A stretch of DNA of 64,000 bases from Fidelibacterota bacterium (GTDB taxonomy: Bacteria > Fidelibacterota > Marinisomatia > Marinisomatales > SCKK01), in contig SCKK01000003.1 of NCBI GenBank assembly GCA_004124475.1, positions 1 to 64,000 on the forward strand, read 5' to 3'. The position numbers and the translations under genes were made by a program. Under the pieces are notes generated by a model that ran no database searches, was not told the origin of the DNA, and was given only the letters and a program-made list of their open reading frames with translations. Positions 1 to 8,479 of this stretch are shown piece after piece; positions within the stretch are counted from its first letter, which is position 1; each line of letters starts with the position of its first letter.

Positions 1-187
1 GCCTGTTTTTGCAGGAATGGTAACTGTAGTGTAAATCATCACAGTGTTCACAGCGATACAGATGGCCACCCAGAGTTTCTGTTCGGCACTGAACAATATC
101 CTCAAGCGCCCGTTTATGACTGGAAAGCAGACGGTCTTTATATTGGACAAGGTATTCCTGACCGTGCCGACGGAGGATATCCGCCAT
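1..187 (-). CDS. IS91-family transposase, N-terminal fragment cut by window edge
   Basis: Reading from an ATG at 187 towards the window start gives about 62 residues. They begin MADILRRHGQEYL and end with a zinc-finger stretch (CEHCDDLHY, then YHSCKNR). This matches the N-terminal zinc-binding domain of Y2 rolling-circle transposases of the IS91 group. The catalytic HUH domain would lie to the left, outside the window. The damaged tyrosine recombinase gene ends 23 bp upstream on the same strand; IS91-like elements often carry such a companion recombinase. Whether the transposase is intact cannot be judged. Confidence 0.75.
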   Translation of the reverse strand, partial: MADILRRHGQEYLVQYKDRLLSSHKRALEDIVQCRTETLGGHLYRCEHCDDLHYSYHSCKNR

Positions 188-209
188 TGTGGTCACAGTT
201 GTCTAAAAG

Positions 210-749
210 TCAGACATTAGCTGATTTATAACAACGGCTGTTCTGGATTCTGATAAAGCTGTAAGATGGGTAAAAACAGTCCGCCAGCTGGCGGAGACTG
301 CTATGGCCTAAATATTCCTGGATAGTTCTTAAGTCTACACCATTTTCTAATAGATGGGTAGCGTAGGAGTGTCTTAAGGTGTGAACAGAGGCATTCTTAC
401 TAATACCGGATTTCTTAAGCGCTTCTCTGAAGGCTATTTGTACACTGCTTTTGGGTAGCGGTTTATTGGATGTTGATTCATGAACCCTACCTCTACCGGG
501 TGAAGGGAATAACCAAACCGGATTGCTGTGCGTTTTCCACTGTTCCCGTAGTAGAATCAACGTCCTTTCAGGCAGTGGTACATAACGGTCCTTGGCTCTC
601 TTGCCATGGTGAACATGAATAAGCCTACGCTTTGAGTCAATATCAGGAACCTTTAATTGCCTTACAGAACGGGTGTACATGCAGATAGTGCGATCGGACA
701 TGCCCCTGAGTTGCAGGTCTTCAATCATACGGTTACGTAAATGAGTCAT
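210..749 (-). pseudogene. Tyrosine recombinase (phage integrase family), internally deleted and C-terminally disrupted
   Basis: The 179-residue frame keeps an N-terminal SAM-like start ([20 protein letters not shown]) and a catalytic-domain stretch with [18 protein letters not shown] and LGHSS. Full-length relatives are near 290 residues. About 80-100 residues are missing between positions 33 and 34, which removes the part that normally carries the first catalytic Arg. After LGHSS the expected segment ending in the Tyr nucleophile is replaced by unrelated sequence. The break coincides with a GC-rich palindrome (281-295). The product should be inactive. It is not a credible IntI: no IntI-specific patch is visible. 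It lies next to the IS91-type transposase and was probably part of the same element. Confidence 0.75.
281..295. repeat. GC-rich palindromic repeat (REP-like), copy in recombinase gene
   Basis: The 15 bases CCGCCAGCTGGCGGA form a near-perfect palindrome. They recur exactly at 12229-12243. Here the copy sits exactly where the recombinase frame diverges from its family, just after LGHSS, so insertion of the repeat may have broken the gene. Confidence 0.6.
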
Positions 750-877
750 CTTGTACCTCCTTCTGTTATTTGTTATTGGAAAAGATACAGGATGACTATA
801 AAATAGGAATGGAATTTTATTGATGAAATGTTGGGTGGAAAACTACCAGAAAAACTGCTCCCGCGGTGCGGGGCTTA

Positions 878-1010
878 GTTCAACACCCAGTCAACGGGAC
901 GTAGCAAGAGGGAAGCGTGATTTTGGTGTTTTTATGGAAACAAAGGTTAACTTCTACTATGAATTATAAGTTTAATAAAGTACCCCGTACGGCTAACTTG
1001 TACGTTGGAC
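878..1010 (+). other. attC-like integron recombination site (candidate)
   Basis: The outer boxes GTTCAAC (878-884) and GTTGGAC (1004-1010) fit RYYYAAC and GTTRRRY. The span is 133 bp, the same size as the clearer sites at 8214, 9802 and 11247. The inner arms (ACCCAGTCAACGGGACG against the complement of the 990-1003 arm) pair only moderately. The right box lies 36 bp before the gene at 1047, which a second attC-like site follows, as expected for a cassette. Confidence 0.4.
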
Positions 1011-1046
1011 CTCTTTTTAGAATACCCCTAATGTTGGAGAATTACT

Positions 1047-2057
1047 ATGGGTAAGAAAAAAACAGATAATTTTAGTAAGGAAAATAATGATAAAAACAAA
1101 TCACAACCAGATAAGTTAGTTCACTACCAGTCAATAGTTAACTGGGCACACAAAGAAATAGAAAATGTGCGAACTGTTTATAAGTGGCTTGCTGGAAGTT
1201 TAGCCATAATTCTATCTACTGCAATTGCAGCTGCTACTTTTCTCACATACAGTACCATACACGATTTGAAATCAGACTTAGATAGCAAAGTTGACGACCT
1301 TGCAAAAAAAGTGGAGAATAGGGTAAATGATGAGTTTAAAAAAGAAAATATTCAATCATTGGTTAAAAAAAGTGCAAAAGAAAGGATAGACGAAGTTGCA
1401 GACAACATAATCAAAACACATGTGAATGAACGCATTAATAAGGTAATAACCAAATTTGAAAAGAGGTTGGCCAATTCTGATGTTCGGCTCACTTCATTAG
1501 AAAATAAGCTGGGGGAAAAATTTGCGGAAACAGAGAAAAGCTTAATAAGATTGGAGTCTGAAGCTTTGGTAGAACTTCGTGAAACAGCTAAATATCTAAT
1601 GACAGTTTCAGCTGCACAAAATGACGACAGAAAGGCATTTGACCAACTAGAAAAGTGGTTATTGGATAAGAATTCACCATTTTCCGAAAATGCTAAACAG
1701 GCCTGGGAAAAAATTCTTGACATACACGCACAGCCTTGGTATACCTCTGGCTACAAGGTGCCTTGGAAAGAAGGTATTGATCCTTCTAAACTTAGCATTT
1801 CAGAATTGAGAAGTTTTTATAATGACGTACCAGCTACTGTACGACTTGCATTAGTTGAGTATATATGGGAAAGAAGCGATTTGCCTAAAAAAGAAAGAAT
1901 GCAATTTCTTGTTGAGGTATTAAAAAATGATTCCAGCCTTAAGGTTGTTGAGTATGCTGGGCGTTTTTTTACACAAGAATCAGGTCAGCAGCTTAAACCA
2001 CTCGCGGTAAAAGCTCTATTGGATTGGTGGGATGAGAATAGGGAAAAAATTCAGTAA
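1047..2057 (+). CDS. Membrane-anchored coiled-coil protein of unknown function (candidate integron cassette gene)
   Basis: 336 residues. The first 40 are polar and lysine-rich. One transmembrane helix follows at about 48-68 (WLAGSLAIILSTAIAAATF), then a long charged, heptad-like region to about 190, and a helical C-terminal domain with HEAT-like spacing (about 245-330). The likely topology is a single-pass inner-membrane anchor with one large coiled-coil side. A GGAG ribosome-binding site precedes the ATG. The gene fills the space between two attC-like sites (878-1010 and 2076-2151) and is on the plus strand, opposite to the other cassette genes. Base composition is AT-rich. I recognise no family. 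Confidence 0.7.
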   Translation: MGKKKTDNFSKENNDKNKSQPDKLVHYQSIVNWAHKEIENVRTVYKWLAGSLAIILSTAIAAATFLTYSTIHDLKSDLDSKVDDLAKKVENRVNDEFKKENIQSLVKKSAKERIDEVADNIIKTHVNERINKVITKFEKRLANSDVRLTSLENKLGEKFAETEKSLIRLESEALVELRETAKYLMTVSAAQNDDRKAFDQLEKWLLDKNSPFSENAKQAWEKILDIHAQPWYTSGYKVPWKEGIDPSKLSISELRSFYNDVPATVRLALVEYIWERSDLPKKERMQFLVEVLKNDSSLKVVEYAGRFFTQESGQQLKPLAVKALLDWWDENREKIQ

Positions 2058-2075
2058 TAAGTCTTGCTTTGAAGT

Positions 2076-2151
2076 GCCCAACTACACACTGGAGAGGGAG
2101 TGTTAAAAACGCTATCGCGTTTTTTCCAGCCCCTCAGTTTTAACGTTAGAC
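2076..2151 (+). other. attC-like integron site with internal terminator-like hairpin
   Basis: The boxes GCCCAAC (2076-2082) and GTTAGAC (2145-2151) match RYYYAAC and GTTRRRY. Between them ACTGGAGAGGG pairs with CCCCTCAGT. The loop is a separate hairpin (AAAAACGC, TATC, GCGTTTTT) that could also end transcription of the gene stopping at 2057. At 76 bp it is shorter than the other sites. Confidence 0.5.
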
Positions 2152-2252
2152 CATATAAATACCATACCCATTTATCTCTGTGTTGTTCCACCGCACGACC
2201 AAATGCAGCATCTTTCAAAAGTCAAAAGAACCGTGAAAGGTACATCTTACAA

Positions 2253-2675
2253 TTATATTCGCCCCGCCAATTGTGCCCCCAAATCCCCTCCGTAAAAAAG
2301 AAACAAAACTGCAATACCCCCGATAGTTAAATATACAAAAAGAGAAGGCTTTTCCGGTAATTCGGATTTTAATCGAAAACGCCAGATAAAAAGTCCTGAA
2401 AAGAGTGCGACTGCTATCATCTGAACAACACCATGGGTCTCGATCAAGGGAAAGGGTTCAGACATATGCCCTACAACCGTATCTGCAAGGAACCCCGTAA
2501 TAATGGTAAAAAACGAGGATATAACTCCAAAAACCAGGCACCACCAACCCGCGTTTAATAACGATTCCTGACGATACCGAATTCCAAGAACATCACAAAA
2601 CCATCCGGTAGAAAATAATGCAATGGGAAAATGAACAAACAGAGAATGAATAGTATCGATTGTATGTCCAAACAT
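2253..2675 (-). CDS. DUF2231-type small membrane protein
   Basis: The ATG at 2675 follows GAGGAAAAG and is preferred over the TTG at 2702. The product has 140 residues and four predicted membrane helices: near the N-terminus with the family hallmark HSLFVHFPIALF, about 40-65, about 75-95 and at the C-terminus. DUF2231 proteins are predicted redox-associated membrane proteins of unknown role. A second, fused member lies at 34546-35613 in the copper island. The gene is isolated here and followed by a broken toxin gene. Confidence 0.7.
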   Translation of the reverse strand: MFGHTIDTIHSLFVHFPIALFSTGWFCDVLGIRYRQESLLNAGWWCLVFGVISSFFTIITGFLADTVVGHMSEPFPLIETHGVVQMIAVALFSGLFIWRFRLKSELPEKPSLFVYLTIGGIAVLFLFYGGDLGAQLAGRI

Positions 2676-2725
2676 CGGCTTTTCCTCTATCCTATTTCCC
2701 AATGTGTATGACTTATCTTCACAAT

Positions 2726-2914
2726 TTAATTTGGGATTTCAACTTGTAAATTATATTCTGTTGGAACCTTTAAAAATAATGGATCAAGAGTAAAAAGTTT
2801 CAGTCTGTTTTTTATGACATGAACAGCTATAAGGGCATCTGGGGTACTCATTGTAAGTCCCTTAGACAGTAATCGATTACGCAATACTCCTGCCTCCTGA
2901 CAATTTAACACCAC
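2726..2914 (-). pseudogene. VapC-type PIN-domain toxin, C-terminal fragment
   Basis: The 62 residues from a GTG start hold RNRLLSKGLTMSTPDALIA and KNRLKLFTLDPLF. That is the C-terminal third of a PIN ribonuclease: the helix with the conserved Asp, then the strand ending near the last acidic position. The N-terminal half with the first catalytic Asp, and any antitoxin, are absent. A relic of a type II toxin-antitoxin module. Some PIN domains are very divergent, so the family call is moderately sure. Confidence 0.55.
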
Positions 2915-3052
2915 ATGATATTACTAAAGAGATAAAGTGTTTCTCAAAGAGACTCCGTTGGAGCATGTGTTAAGGTGAATTCAAGACGGGACAATATAAA
3001 CATTTTCTCCAGAGGAGTCCCTACGGGAAATACTCAAACACGTGAACCCCAT

Positions 3053-3083
3053 ACAGTCGCTACGCTCCCTACGGGGCAGGCAC
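3053..3083. repeat. Dispersed intergenic repeat A, copy 1
   Basis: A 31-bp stretch starting ACAGTCGCTACGCTCC and ending GGGCAGGCAC recurs at 7340-7370 with two differences. It lies in the 2915-3124 gap, which also holds short palindromes (ACTCCGTTGGAG, GTCCCTACGGGA) and repeat B. No gene is visible in the gap. Confidence 0.6.
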
Positions 3084-3090
3084 TTGAACA

Positions 3091-3118
3091 CCGTTTATTG
3101 CCATAATATTAAGGAAAC
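3091..3118. repeat. Dispersed intergenic repeat B, copy 1
   Basis: 28 bp (begins CCGTTTATTGCCATAATA, ends AAGGAAAC) are identical to 57832-57859, over 54 kb away. In both places the repeat lies within about 10 bp of the 3' end of a minus-strand gene (endonuclease V here, hemerythrin there) and follows a CACTTGAACAC-like string. Confidence 0.75.
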
Positions 3119-3124
3119 CCAATA

Positions 3125-3844
3125 TTATAACATAATCAATTGATCTTCACTACTTTTGAAAAAGGAGATGGGTTTCCCTCTCCTTAAAGAATTCACCTCC
3201 AGATGAGCCTGCCGGGTAGGTTCCGGGATACGATATCCTCTGGTACAAGCCAGCGATATTTCAATTGCACCGTTTAGGTCCACTTTATGTCCAATTGAAA
3301 TAAAAATCGGATTTACCTTATCCTTTGACCGGACTGCAGCTCCCACTACCTCACCTTTGTCAATTAGCTCGGTATATTCCCCAGCCTTTTCTCCAGGCTC
3401 ATTATATTTCCCCACAAGAACGCTTTTTGCACATCCTATAGAAGGAATATCGAGAATAACCCCAAGATGTGAAGCCAATCCAAACCTACGTGGATGGGCA
3501 TATCCCTGGGCATCAAAGAGGATGACCTGGGGTTTAATCTGTAATTTATCCCACGTGTGCGAAACGGGTGGACCCTCACGGAAAGCAAGCAATCCCGGAA
3601 TATAGGGGAAATCGACTCTTTCAGCTAATCCCCTTCTCTCTACAACGTTCAAATCAGGAAAAGTCATAATCACAATGGCGGCATAGACAAGGTTTGAGCC
3701 TTTATCAAATGAAACATCCGCTCCGGCAACATAGTTAATCTCAGACGTAAAATGAGAAACAACTACTTTAAGTCGAAGCCGGTCTTGAATAGCTTTCGCC
3801 TCTCCCGGTGAAACATCCCATGGATGATAATTTGAAGAAATCAA
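3125..3844 (-). CDS. nfi: Endonuclease V (deoxyinosine 3' endonuclease)
   Basis: 239 residues, the usual length. Endonuclease V nicks DNA at the second phosphodiester bond 3' of deoxyinosine and starts repair of deaminated adenine. The metal-binding and catalytic residues are visible: Asp43 in AGADVSF, Glu90 in PYIPGLLAFRE, Asp111 in FDAQGYAHPRRFG, and Lys140 in GCAKS. The ATG overlaps the stop of the upstream SDR gene by 4 bp, so the two are probably co-transcribed. It appears intact. Confidence 0.93.
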   Translation of the reverse strand: MISSNYHPWDVSPGEAKAIQDRLRLKVVVSHFTSEINYVAGADVSFDKGSNLVYAAIVIMTFPDLNVVERRGLAERVDFPYIPGLLAFREGPPVSHTWDKLQIKPQVILFDAQGYAHPRRFGLASHLGVILDIPSIGCAKSVLVGKYNEPGEKAGEYTELIDKGEVVGAAVRSKDKVNPIFISIGHKVDLNGAIEISLACTRGYRIPEPTRQAHLEVNSLRRGKPISFFKSSEDQLIML

Positions 3845-4641
3845 TGGCCAGTATCCCTCAATTTTTTCATCATTTTTCCTGCTGTGGAAAGGACAAACTT
3901 CTTAGGAAAAAACTTTTGGGAAAAAGCTAAAAAACGATTCCGTTTTCCATGAATAACAGAGGGTACTTTGCCAAGATTTACCAGTGCTGTTTCAACAACC
4001 TCATGAGATTGTGCAGCCCCAGCCCCATAAGAACCTTTATTCCCCGCCACCCGGTGAAACTCTGTCTCAGTGTACCCAGGAGAAATAGAAAGAACATCGA
4101 TGCCCTCTTTTCTATATTCTTCCCAAAGAGACTCACCCAAAAAGAGATTAAACACTTTTGTGGCCGCATACACGCTGAAGTAAGGTGTAGCTTGATAGGC
4201 GGCTGTAGAGGCGACAAAGATGATGGCTCCCTTTCCCCTCTCAATCATTTGCGGTAAAAATGCGTGGGCTAATTCCACTGGAGCTACACAATTCAATCTG
4301 ACCATTTCTGAAACCCGGGAATTCTCGAAGGTATGAAACTGTCCCCCTAACCCAAATCCGGCATTATTTATCAATATACCAATTTCCCGCTCACCAACTG
4401 CATCTTTTACTTTCTCCACTGAATCCTGAAGGGATAAATCCTGGACAATGATTTGTGTTTCTCTCCCGTAGTTATTATCTATCGATTCAGCGACCTCTTC
4501 TAATCTCTCTTTCCGGCGGGCGACCAAAATAATATCCAAACCCTTTTTCGCTAACTGGTAAGCAAATTCGGTTCCCAATCCAGAGGAAGCACCTGTCACC
4601 AATGCCCATTTTCCATATTTTGTGTCCCAATTGTTTTTCAT
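3841..4641 (-). CDS. Short-chain dehydrogenase/reductase (SDR)
   Basis: 266 residues, classical SDR layout: cofactor loop TGASSGLG at 16-23, NNAG near 92, and catalytic Ser plus YAATK (Tyr-x-x-x-Lys) near 155-160. SDRs of this subgroup reduce or oxidise carbonyl/alcohol groups with NAD(P)H; the substrate cannot be told. It lies 6 bp downstream of the UspA-like gene and overlaps the endonuclease V gene by 4 bp, so the three likely form one minus-strand operon. Intact. Confidence 0.9.
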   Translation of the reverse strand: MKNNWDTKYGKWALVTGASSGLGTEFAYQLAKKGLDIILVARRKERLEEVAESIDNNYGRETQIIVQDLSLQDSVEKVKDAVGEREIGILINNAGFGLGGQFHTFENSRVSEMVRLNCVAPVELAHAFLPQMIERGKGAIIFVASTAAYQATPYFSVYAATKVFNLFLGESLWEEYRKEGIDVLSISPGYTETEFHRVAGNKGSYGAGAAQSHEVVETALVNLGKVPSVIHGKRNRFLAFSQKFFPKKFVLSTAGKMMKKLRDTGH

Positions 4642-4647
4642 GATGAA

Positions 4648-5541
4648 CTATCGAACAACCAGAATTGGACAGCTTGCCTTTTCTAATGTTTTAATGGGTT
4701 TGCTACCAAAGAAGAATTTTTTTAACGGAGACTGCTTCGAGTCTCCCATCACAATAATATGATCATCACCAGCAAAATCAAGAAATGTTTTCACGGGGTC
4801 CCCCGTTATAAAATGTTGCTCAAATGGAATTTTTTGGGACTTTAAGTAACGACTGCTTGCTTTTGCTGCGCCTCTGTACCCTTTACCAAATAGAGTCGTT
4901 TTTGATACTGTAATTGTATTAACAAACATCCCCTGGTTTTTTGCTATGGTGGCGCCAAACCGAACAGCTGACTTTGTCGCTTTTGAGTCATCCACACATA
5001 GGAGCAATTTATACTGCTTGGATGGATCTAAATTCTGTACAACAAAGATGGATGTGGGAAGGTATTGTACAAGGTCGTGTGCCATTCTTCTCTTCTTACT
5101 GCCGCCAATGATTGTTAATGTATATTCCTGTTCAAAACATTCTTTCCGGAGTTCATCAATAATCTTACCCTCTCGTAAGATCAGATCCACATCACGCCCA
5201 AAACTGCCTTGAAGAACCAACCGGTACTTGTTATGCTCCTCCACAATATTTTCCGGATTAAACCCATTTCCATCTGTTGTTTCTAAGTAACCTGAATTTT
5301 GGAGATATTTAAACGCCCACTTCAACACCTCGATACCTGGATGATAAATTTCCCACTTTGCCAGTGAATCTCTGGAAAGTTTAATGCGACCCTCAAATAT
5401 CTGTTTAGGTTTTTCCCCTACATAAACAAGACATAAATCCGCTTTGAACGTTTTTGCTATCAGTGAACCAACAATGAGAGTCGGTTCTGAATATTCTTTA
5501 CTTCCTATGGCTAAAAGAAACTTCACGTTTGAATTTACCAT
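4648..5541 (-). CDS. Tandem universal stress protein (UspA family)
   Basis: 297 residues with two Usp-like halves. The N-terminal half (about 6-150) is divergent. The C-terminal half (about 172-297) starts YKLLLCVDDSKATKSAVRFG and ends with a phosphate-loop-like segment HIIVMGDSKQSP, then FFFGSKPIKTL and ASCPILVV. Usp proteins bind ATP or AMP and act in stress survival; the exact role is unknown. It is the first gene of the Usp-SDR-endonuclease V group. Confidence 0.85.
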   Translation of the reverse strand: MVNSNVKFLLAIGSKEYSEPTLIVGSLIAKTFKADLCLVYVGEKPKQIFEGRIKLSRDSLAKWEIYHPGIEVLKWAFKYLQNSGYLETTDGNGFNPENIVEEHNKYRLVLQGSFGRDVDLILREGKIIDELRKECFEQEYTLTIIGGSKKRRMAHDLVQYLPTSIFVVQNLDPSKQYKLLLCVDDSKATKSAVRFGATIAKNQGMFVNTITVSKTTLFGKGYRGAAKASSRYLKSQKIPFEQHFITGDPVKTFLDFAGDDHIIVMGDSKQSPLKKFFFGSKPIKTLEKASCPILVVR

Positions 5542-5632
5542 TCACGATTGACAATTGGCAATCGACTATTCGGATTCTGCCGTCCAACGAATCTGTCCCA
5601 CAGATTTTGGACAATAGTAAATTGAAAATAGA

Positions 5633-5769
5633 ACCTAAATTGAGCGATTTGCGTAGGATAAGTTGTCAACTTGTCCTCGTGTTGAGACGTAATAACTTTA
5701 GTAATGATAACAACCCAATAAGTATACAAATGTTCTTTAATAATTGGCATAAAATCGCTCAATTTAGGT
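5633..5769. repeat. Inverted-repeat element with perfect 18-bp ends (MITE-like)
   Basis: ACCTAAATTGAGCGATTT (5633-5650) is exactly repeated in inverted orientation at 5752-5769. The interior holds a second dyad, GGATAAGTTG followed by TCAACTTGTCC. There is no open frame. It fills the gap between the transporter stop (5779) and the Usp start (5541). The ends resemble attC boxes with the last base changed (ACCTAAA, TTTAGGT), but the arm symmetry is too perfect for a typical attC, so a MITE or large hairpin is as likely. Confidence 0.55.
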
Positions 5770-5778
5770 AGAAAATAG

Positions 5779-7173
5779 TCATTGTAGAAATGGCCACCAA
5801 AAGAATGAAACAAGAAATAGCATAAAAACCGACATGATACCCATTTTCCATCCTGCTCTAAGAAAATCCTTCGTTTTAACCATTCCACTGGAATAAATGA
5901 TCATACATGCTGGTGAAGCAACAACGGTAAAATAACCGAAAGCAGATGCAATGGCAGTCGCAAATCCTAATAAGACAGGATCCCCCCCAAGATTCAGCAC
6001 AATTGGACCCACGACCGCAATCGTAGCAGAACTGCTTAATATATTAGACAACACTCCCGTCAAAATCACTGCTATTCCTGCTCGGCTATAATCAATATTA
6101 TGAAAAAACGAATTTAACGTATTTAAAGCTCCCATAGCTAACCATTCTGCCGCCCCTGTTTTTTTCATCGCTAACCCAATCGAAATAGTCGCTCCGAAAA
6201 GAAGAATGACTCCCCAATTCGTACTCCGATTCAGATCCGACCATTCTACAAGTCCAAATATGAGATAGAGAAAGACACCGATGAGCGCAACAAAACCAAG
6301 CCCGATTTTCTCACCAAAAAAAATCCATCCGATAAATACCAGTACAAATAAAAAAATTGACAGAATTTGTTTTCCGTTCATTTTCCCGCTTTTAGCAACT
6401 TGGATAACTAATTTTCTCACTCCAGTATCAATTGTCTTTTTTTCGGGAGTAAACGTCCACCATAAAATTAACACTGTCAAAGGAATTTGAAGGATGACCA
6501 TCGGATATGCATATTTCATCCATGTTAAATAAGAAATGTTACCAATCCCAAAATCAGACCAATATTCAAGCATAATAACGTTTCTACCTCCCCCGGAAGG
6601 TGTGCCAACTGATCCTATTGTAGCTCCATATGCAATGGAAAAAAGTAGAATGGACGATAACTTAATAATTTTTGAGGGATCCTTGCTTGTGTTTCGAATA
6701 AGTGTTAATCCCACAGGCATCATCATTGCCGCAACAGTATGTTCCCCTATAAATGACGAAAGGATAGCCGAAATGGCTGTAAATCCTGCCACAATTCGCC
6801 AAGTCTTATTTCCTGTCGTCCGGATAATTCCCAAAGCCAGTCTCTTATCAAGCCCTTGTTTTACAATTGCCACAGCAAGCATTAAAGAACCCATGATAAA
6901 AAAGACGGCATCACTCATAAATGAAGAGGCAACTTCATTGGGTGTAGCATCAGTGATAATAACCTGCATAAACAAGATAAAAAACGCAACTGCCGGCAAA
7001 GGTACAGGTTCAAAAATGATCAGGATCAAAGCAACTGCAACTATGATTAATGTATGATAACCATTAATTGAAAGTCCCTGGGGTGTGGGGATGATATAGA
7101 GAAAAAACCCAAAAGTTGTGGCTATAATCAACCATTTCTTTTGGGTAATCCAATATATGAGGTTAGCAATCAC
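5779..7173 (-). CDS. SLC13/DASS-family anion:sodium symporter
   Basis: 464 residues and 11-13 hydrophobic helices, the normal size for the divalent anion:Na+ symporter family (dicarboxylates, citrate, sulfate). Family features are SFIGEHTVAAMMMPVGL in the first half, the GTPSGGGRN loop, and SSSATIAVVGPIVLNLGG with ASPACMI in the second half, where the SNT signatures normally lie (here TPS and SSSAT variants). Imports an organic or inorganic anion across the inner membrane; substrate unresolved. It stands alone, with repeat-rich gaps on both sides. Confidence 0.87.
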   Translation of the reverse strand: MIANLIYWITQKKWLIIATTFGFFLYIIPTPQGLSINGYHTLIIVAVALILIIFEPVPLPAVAFFILFMQVIITDATPNEVASSFMSDAVFFIMGSLMLAVAIVKQGLDKRLALGIIRTTGNKTWRIVAGFTAISAILSSFIGEHTVAAMMMPVGLTLIRNTSKDPSKIIKLSSILLFSIAYGATIGSVGTPSGGGRNVIMLEYWSDFGIGNISYLTWMKYAYPMVILQIPLTVLILWWTFTPEKKTIDTGVRKLVIQVAKSGKMNGKQILSIFLFVLVFIGWIFFGEKIGLGFVALIGVFLYLIFGLVEWSDLNRSTNWGVILLFGATISIGLAMKKTGAAEWLAMGALNTLNSFFHNIDYSRAGIAVILTGVLSNILSSSATIAVVGPIVLNLGGDPVLLGFATAIASAFGYFTVVASPACMIIYSSGMVKTKDFLRAGWKMGIMSVFMLFLVSFFWWPFLQ

Positions 7174-7654
7174 CTTGTAAGTATATAGATTAATTGTGTA
7201 TAATTGTTATAAATAATATTCCTAACCTGGACGAGCCATGCCGTAGGCATCCCTATGGGAGAACCAAAAAGAAGTCCATAGTCTATTGTCCACAGTCCAT
7301 AGTCAATAACATCACGCATCACGTTTTACATTTCCCCGAACAGTCGCTACGCTCCTTACAGGGCAGGCACGGATTATGGATAACTATTTGTCGTCGAGAC
7401 ATCCCGACACATCGGGGCTGCCAAAAAAAGCATCCCGAATATTCGGGGCACGACTAAGCACCTAATGTAGTCCCTCAGTAACAGCTGGGGAAACGCTTGC
7501 AAAAACCCTCCGCAGGAGCTCCTTTGGAGCAAAACCCGAAAATCATTTATCCCTTGTAGCACCAGCGTAGAGGGACGCTAAAGTTTTTCACTGCCTGCCC
7601 GCCAACTGGAGGGTCATCTCCCGTGTGGGTTAGACCGCCGTTAATTTTTGTGAA
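7174..7654. other. Gene-free gap with several dispersed repeats
   Basis: About 480 bp with no credible gene. It contains repeat A copy 2 (7340-7370), palindromes around ATGCCGTAGGCATCC (7240-7254) and CTCCGCAGGAGCTCC (7509-7523), an AGTCCATAGTC repeat pair (7273-7304) related to 42993-43019, and a lone GTTAGAC box (7625-7631) that could be what remains of an attC at the end of the toxin-antitoxin cassette. Confidence 0.5.
7340..7370. repeat. Dispersed intergenic repeat A, copy 2
   Basis: Same 31-bp unit as at 3053-3083, with two transitions (CTCCTTACAGGG here, CTCCCTACGGGG there). It lies between the transporter and toxin genes. Confidence 0.6.
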
Positions 7655-7906
7655 TTAATCGGTATTTTCCTTCATCGCTTTTAGAAAATCTCTACTGGTA
7701 TGAACAATGTTCAAGATTATCTCTCGAATATCTTCTTGTTCATATTCTGGAACAACTATACCCACTGAAGGGAAATCCTTGAGCTTGTCTACTCGATATA
7801 AAATTTTCTCTATGAAGGTTTTTGCATAATACTCTGAATCAAGAGATATATGATCCTCAATTGCTTTCAGACCCGCTATTGCCGGATCGGTCCATCTGAT
7901 TTTCAT
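7655..7906 (-). pseudogene. ParE/RelE-family toxin with an internal in-frame deletion
   Basis: 83 residues. The start fits the family well (MKIRWTDPAIAGLKAIEDHI), as does the end (VHTSRDFLKAM). Between IREIILN and IVHTSRDF, where ParE/RelE toxins have the strand GxYRIIYRI plus the next strand, about 15 residues are missing. That removes the conserved central Arg and Tyr of the sheet, so toxin activity is unlikely. The ATG overlaps the antitoxin stop (TAATG), the usual toxin-antitoxin arrangement. Binding to the antitoxin might survive. Confidence 0.7.
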
Positions 7907-8082
7907 TATTTTGAAAACATCTGTTTTACTTCATCGTGAGTCTTAGTTTTTCCTTCTTTTTCGGCAATTAAACCCTCCTCAATTTTTTTAACTACATATA
8001 GTTCATAAAATACGTCTTCCCAAGTAGAATCCTTTGGAAGTTTCTCAATTGTTTTTTGTGCAACGAGTTTTACATTTTCCAT
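7906..8082 (-). CDS. Small antitoxin of the ParE/RelE module
   Basis: 58 residues (MENVKLVAQKTIEKLPKDST to HDEVKQMFSK). It carries the pattern LPKDSTWEDVFYELYVVKKIEEGL, split here as WEDVFYELYV then KKIEEGL, common in antitoxins encoded before RelE/ParE toxins, and ends with a toxin-wrapping HDEVK segment. Preceded by GGAGAAAAT. It ends in a TAATG overlap with the toxin. The antitoxin looks intact although the toxin is damaged. Confidence 0.7.
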   Translation of the reverse strand: MENVKLVAQKTIEKLPKDSTWEDVFYELYVVKKIEEGLIAEKEGKTKTHDEVKQMFSK

Positions 8083-8213
8083 ATTTTCTCCTTTATTGTG
8101 AAATATTTATATTTAACCTACCCAAATGAATGATTGATAACAACAAAAAATTGGGTATTTAATCCAGAATGGAATTTTTTTTTTGACTACAGAGTCTTAT
8201 AAATTATTAGGCG

Positions 8214-8348
8214 GTCTAACGAGATAGCTCAGGTGCAGCGAGGTTTGACTACCCAAACTTCTGAAAAACCCAATGAACGTCATTTCAAACTCTGAACTCC
8301 CGAAATTACCGCATCTCTACTCGCTGGCAGTTGGAACGAGGGTTAGGT
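8214..8348 (-). other. attC integron recombination site
   Basis: Boxes GTCTAAC (8214-8220) and GTTAGGT (8342-8348) match RYYYAAC/GTTRRRY exactly, 135 bp apart. The inner arms pair: GGTGCAGCGAGG on the left against CTCGCTGGCAGTTGG on the right, with small bulges. It separates the toxin-antitoxin genes from the methyltransferase-like gene; strand is assigned from the direction of the cassette genes. Confidence 0.7.
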
Positions 8349-8479
8349 AGCTTTACAAAACGATATCCATTGTGTAACTTTCAAGGCTAAAAGAAGTTCG
8401 ATAGCATTTGATTGTCAATCTTTCAGCTTGTTTTATCAGCATTGCAGTAGGTACATTTTGCTCATCGTGGAAAGCATAT

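Noticed and set aside
5535-5888. 117-codon minus-strand frame across the inverted-repeat element
   Set aside because: Overlaps the transporter gene end in another frame; product has no family features.
7625-7631. Lone GTTAGAC as the right box of another attC
   Set aside because: No partner box with pairing arms was found at 7440-7600; the area is full of unrelated repeats. Mentioned only as a possible remnant.
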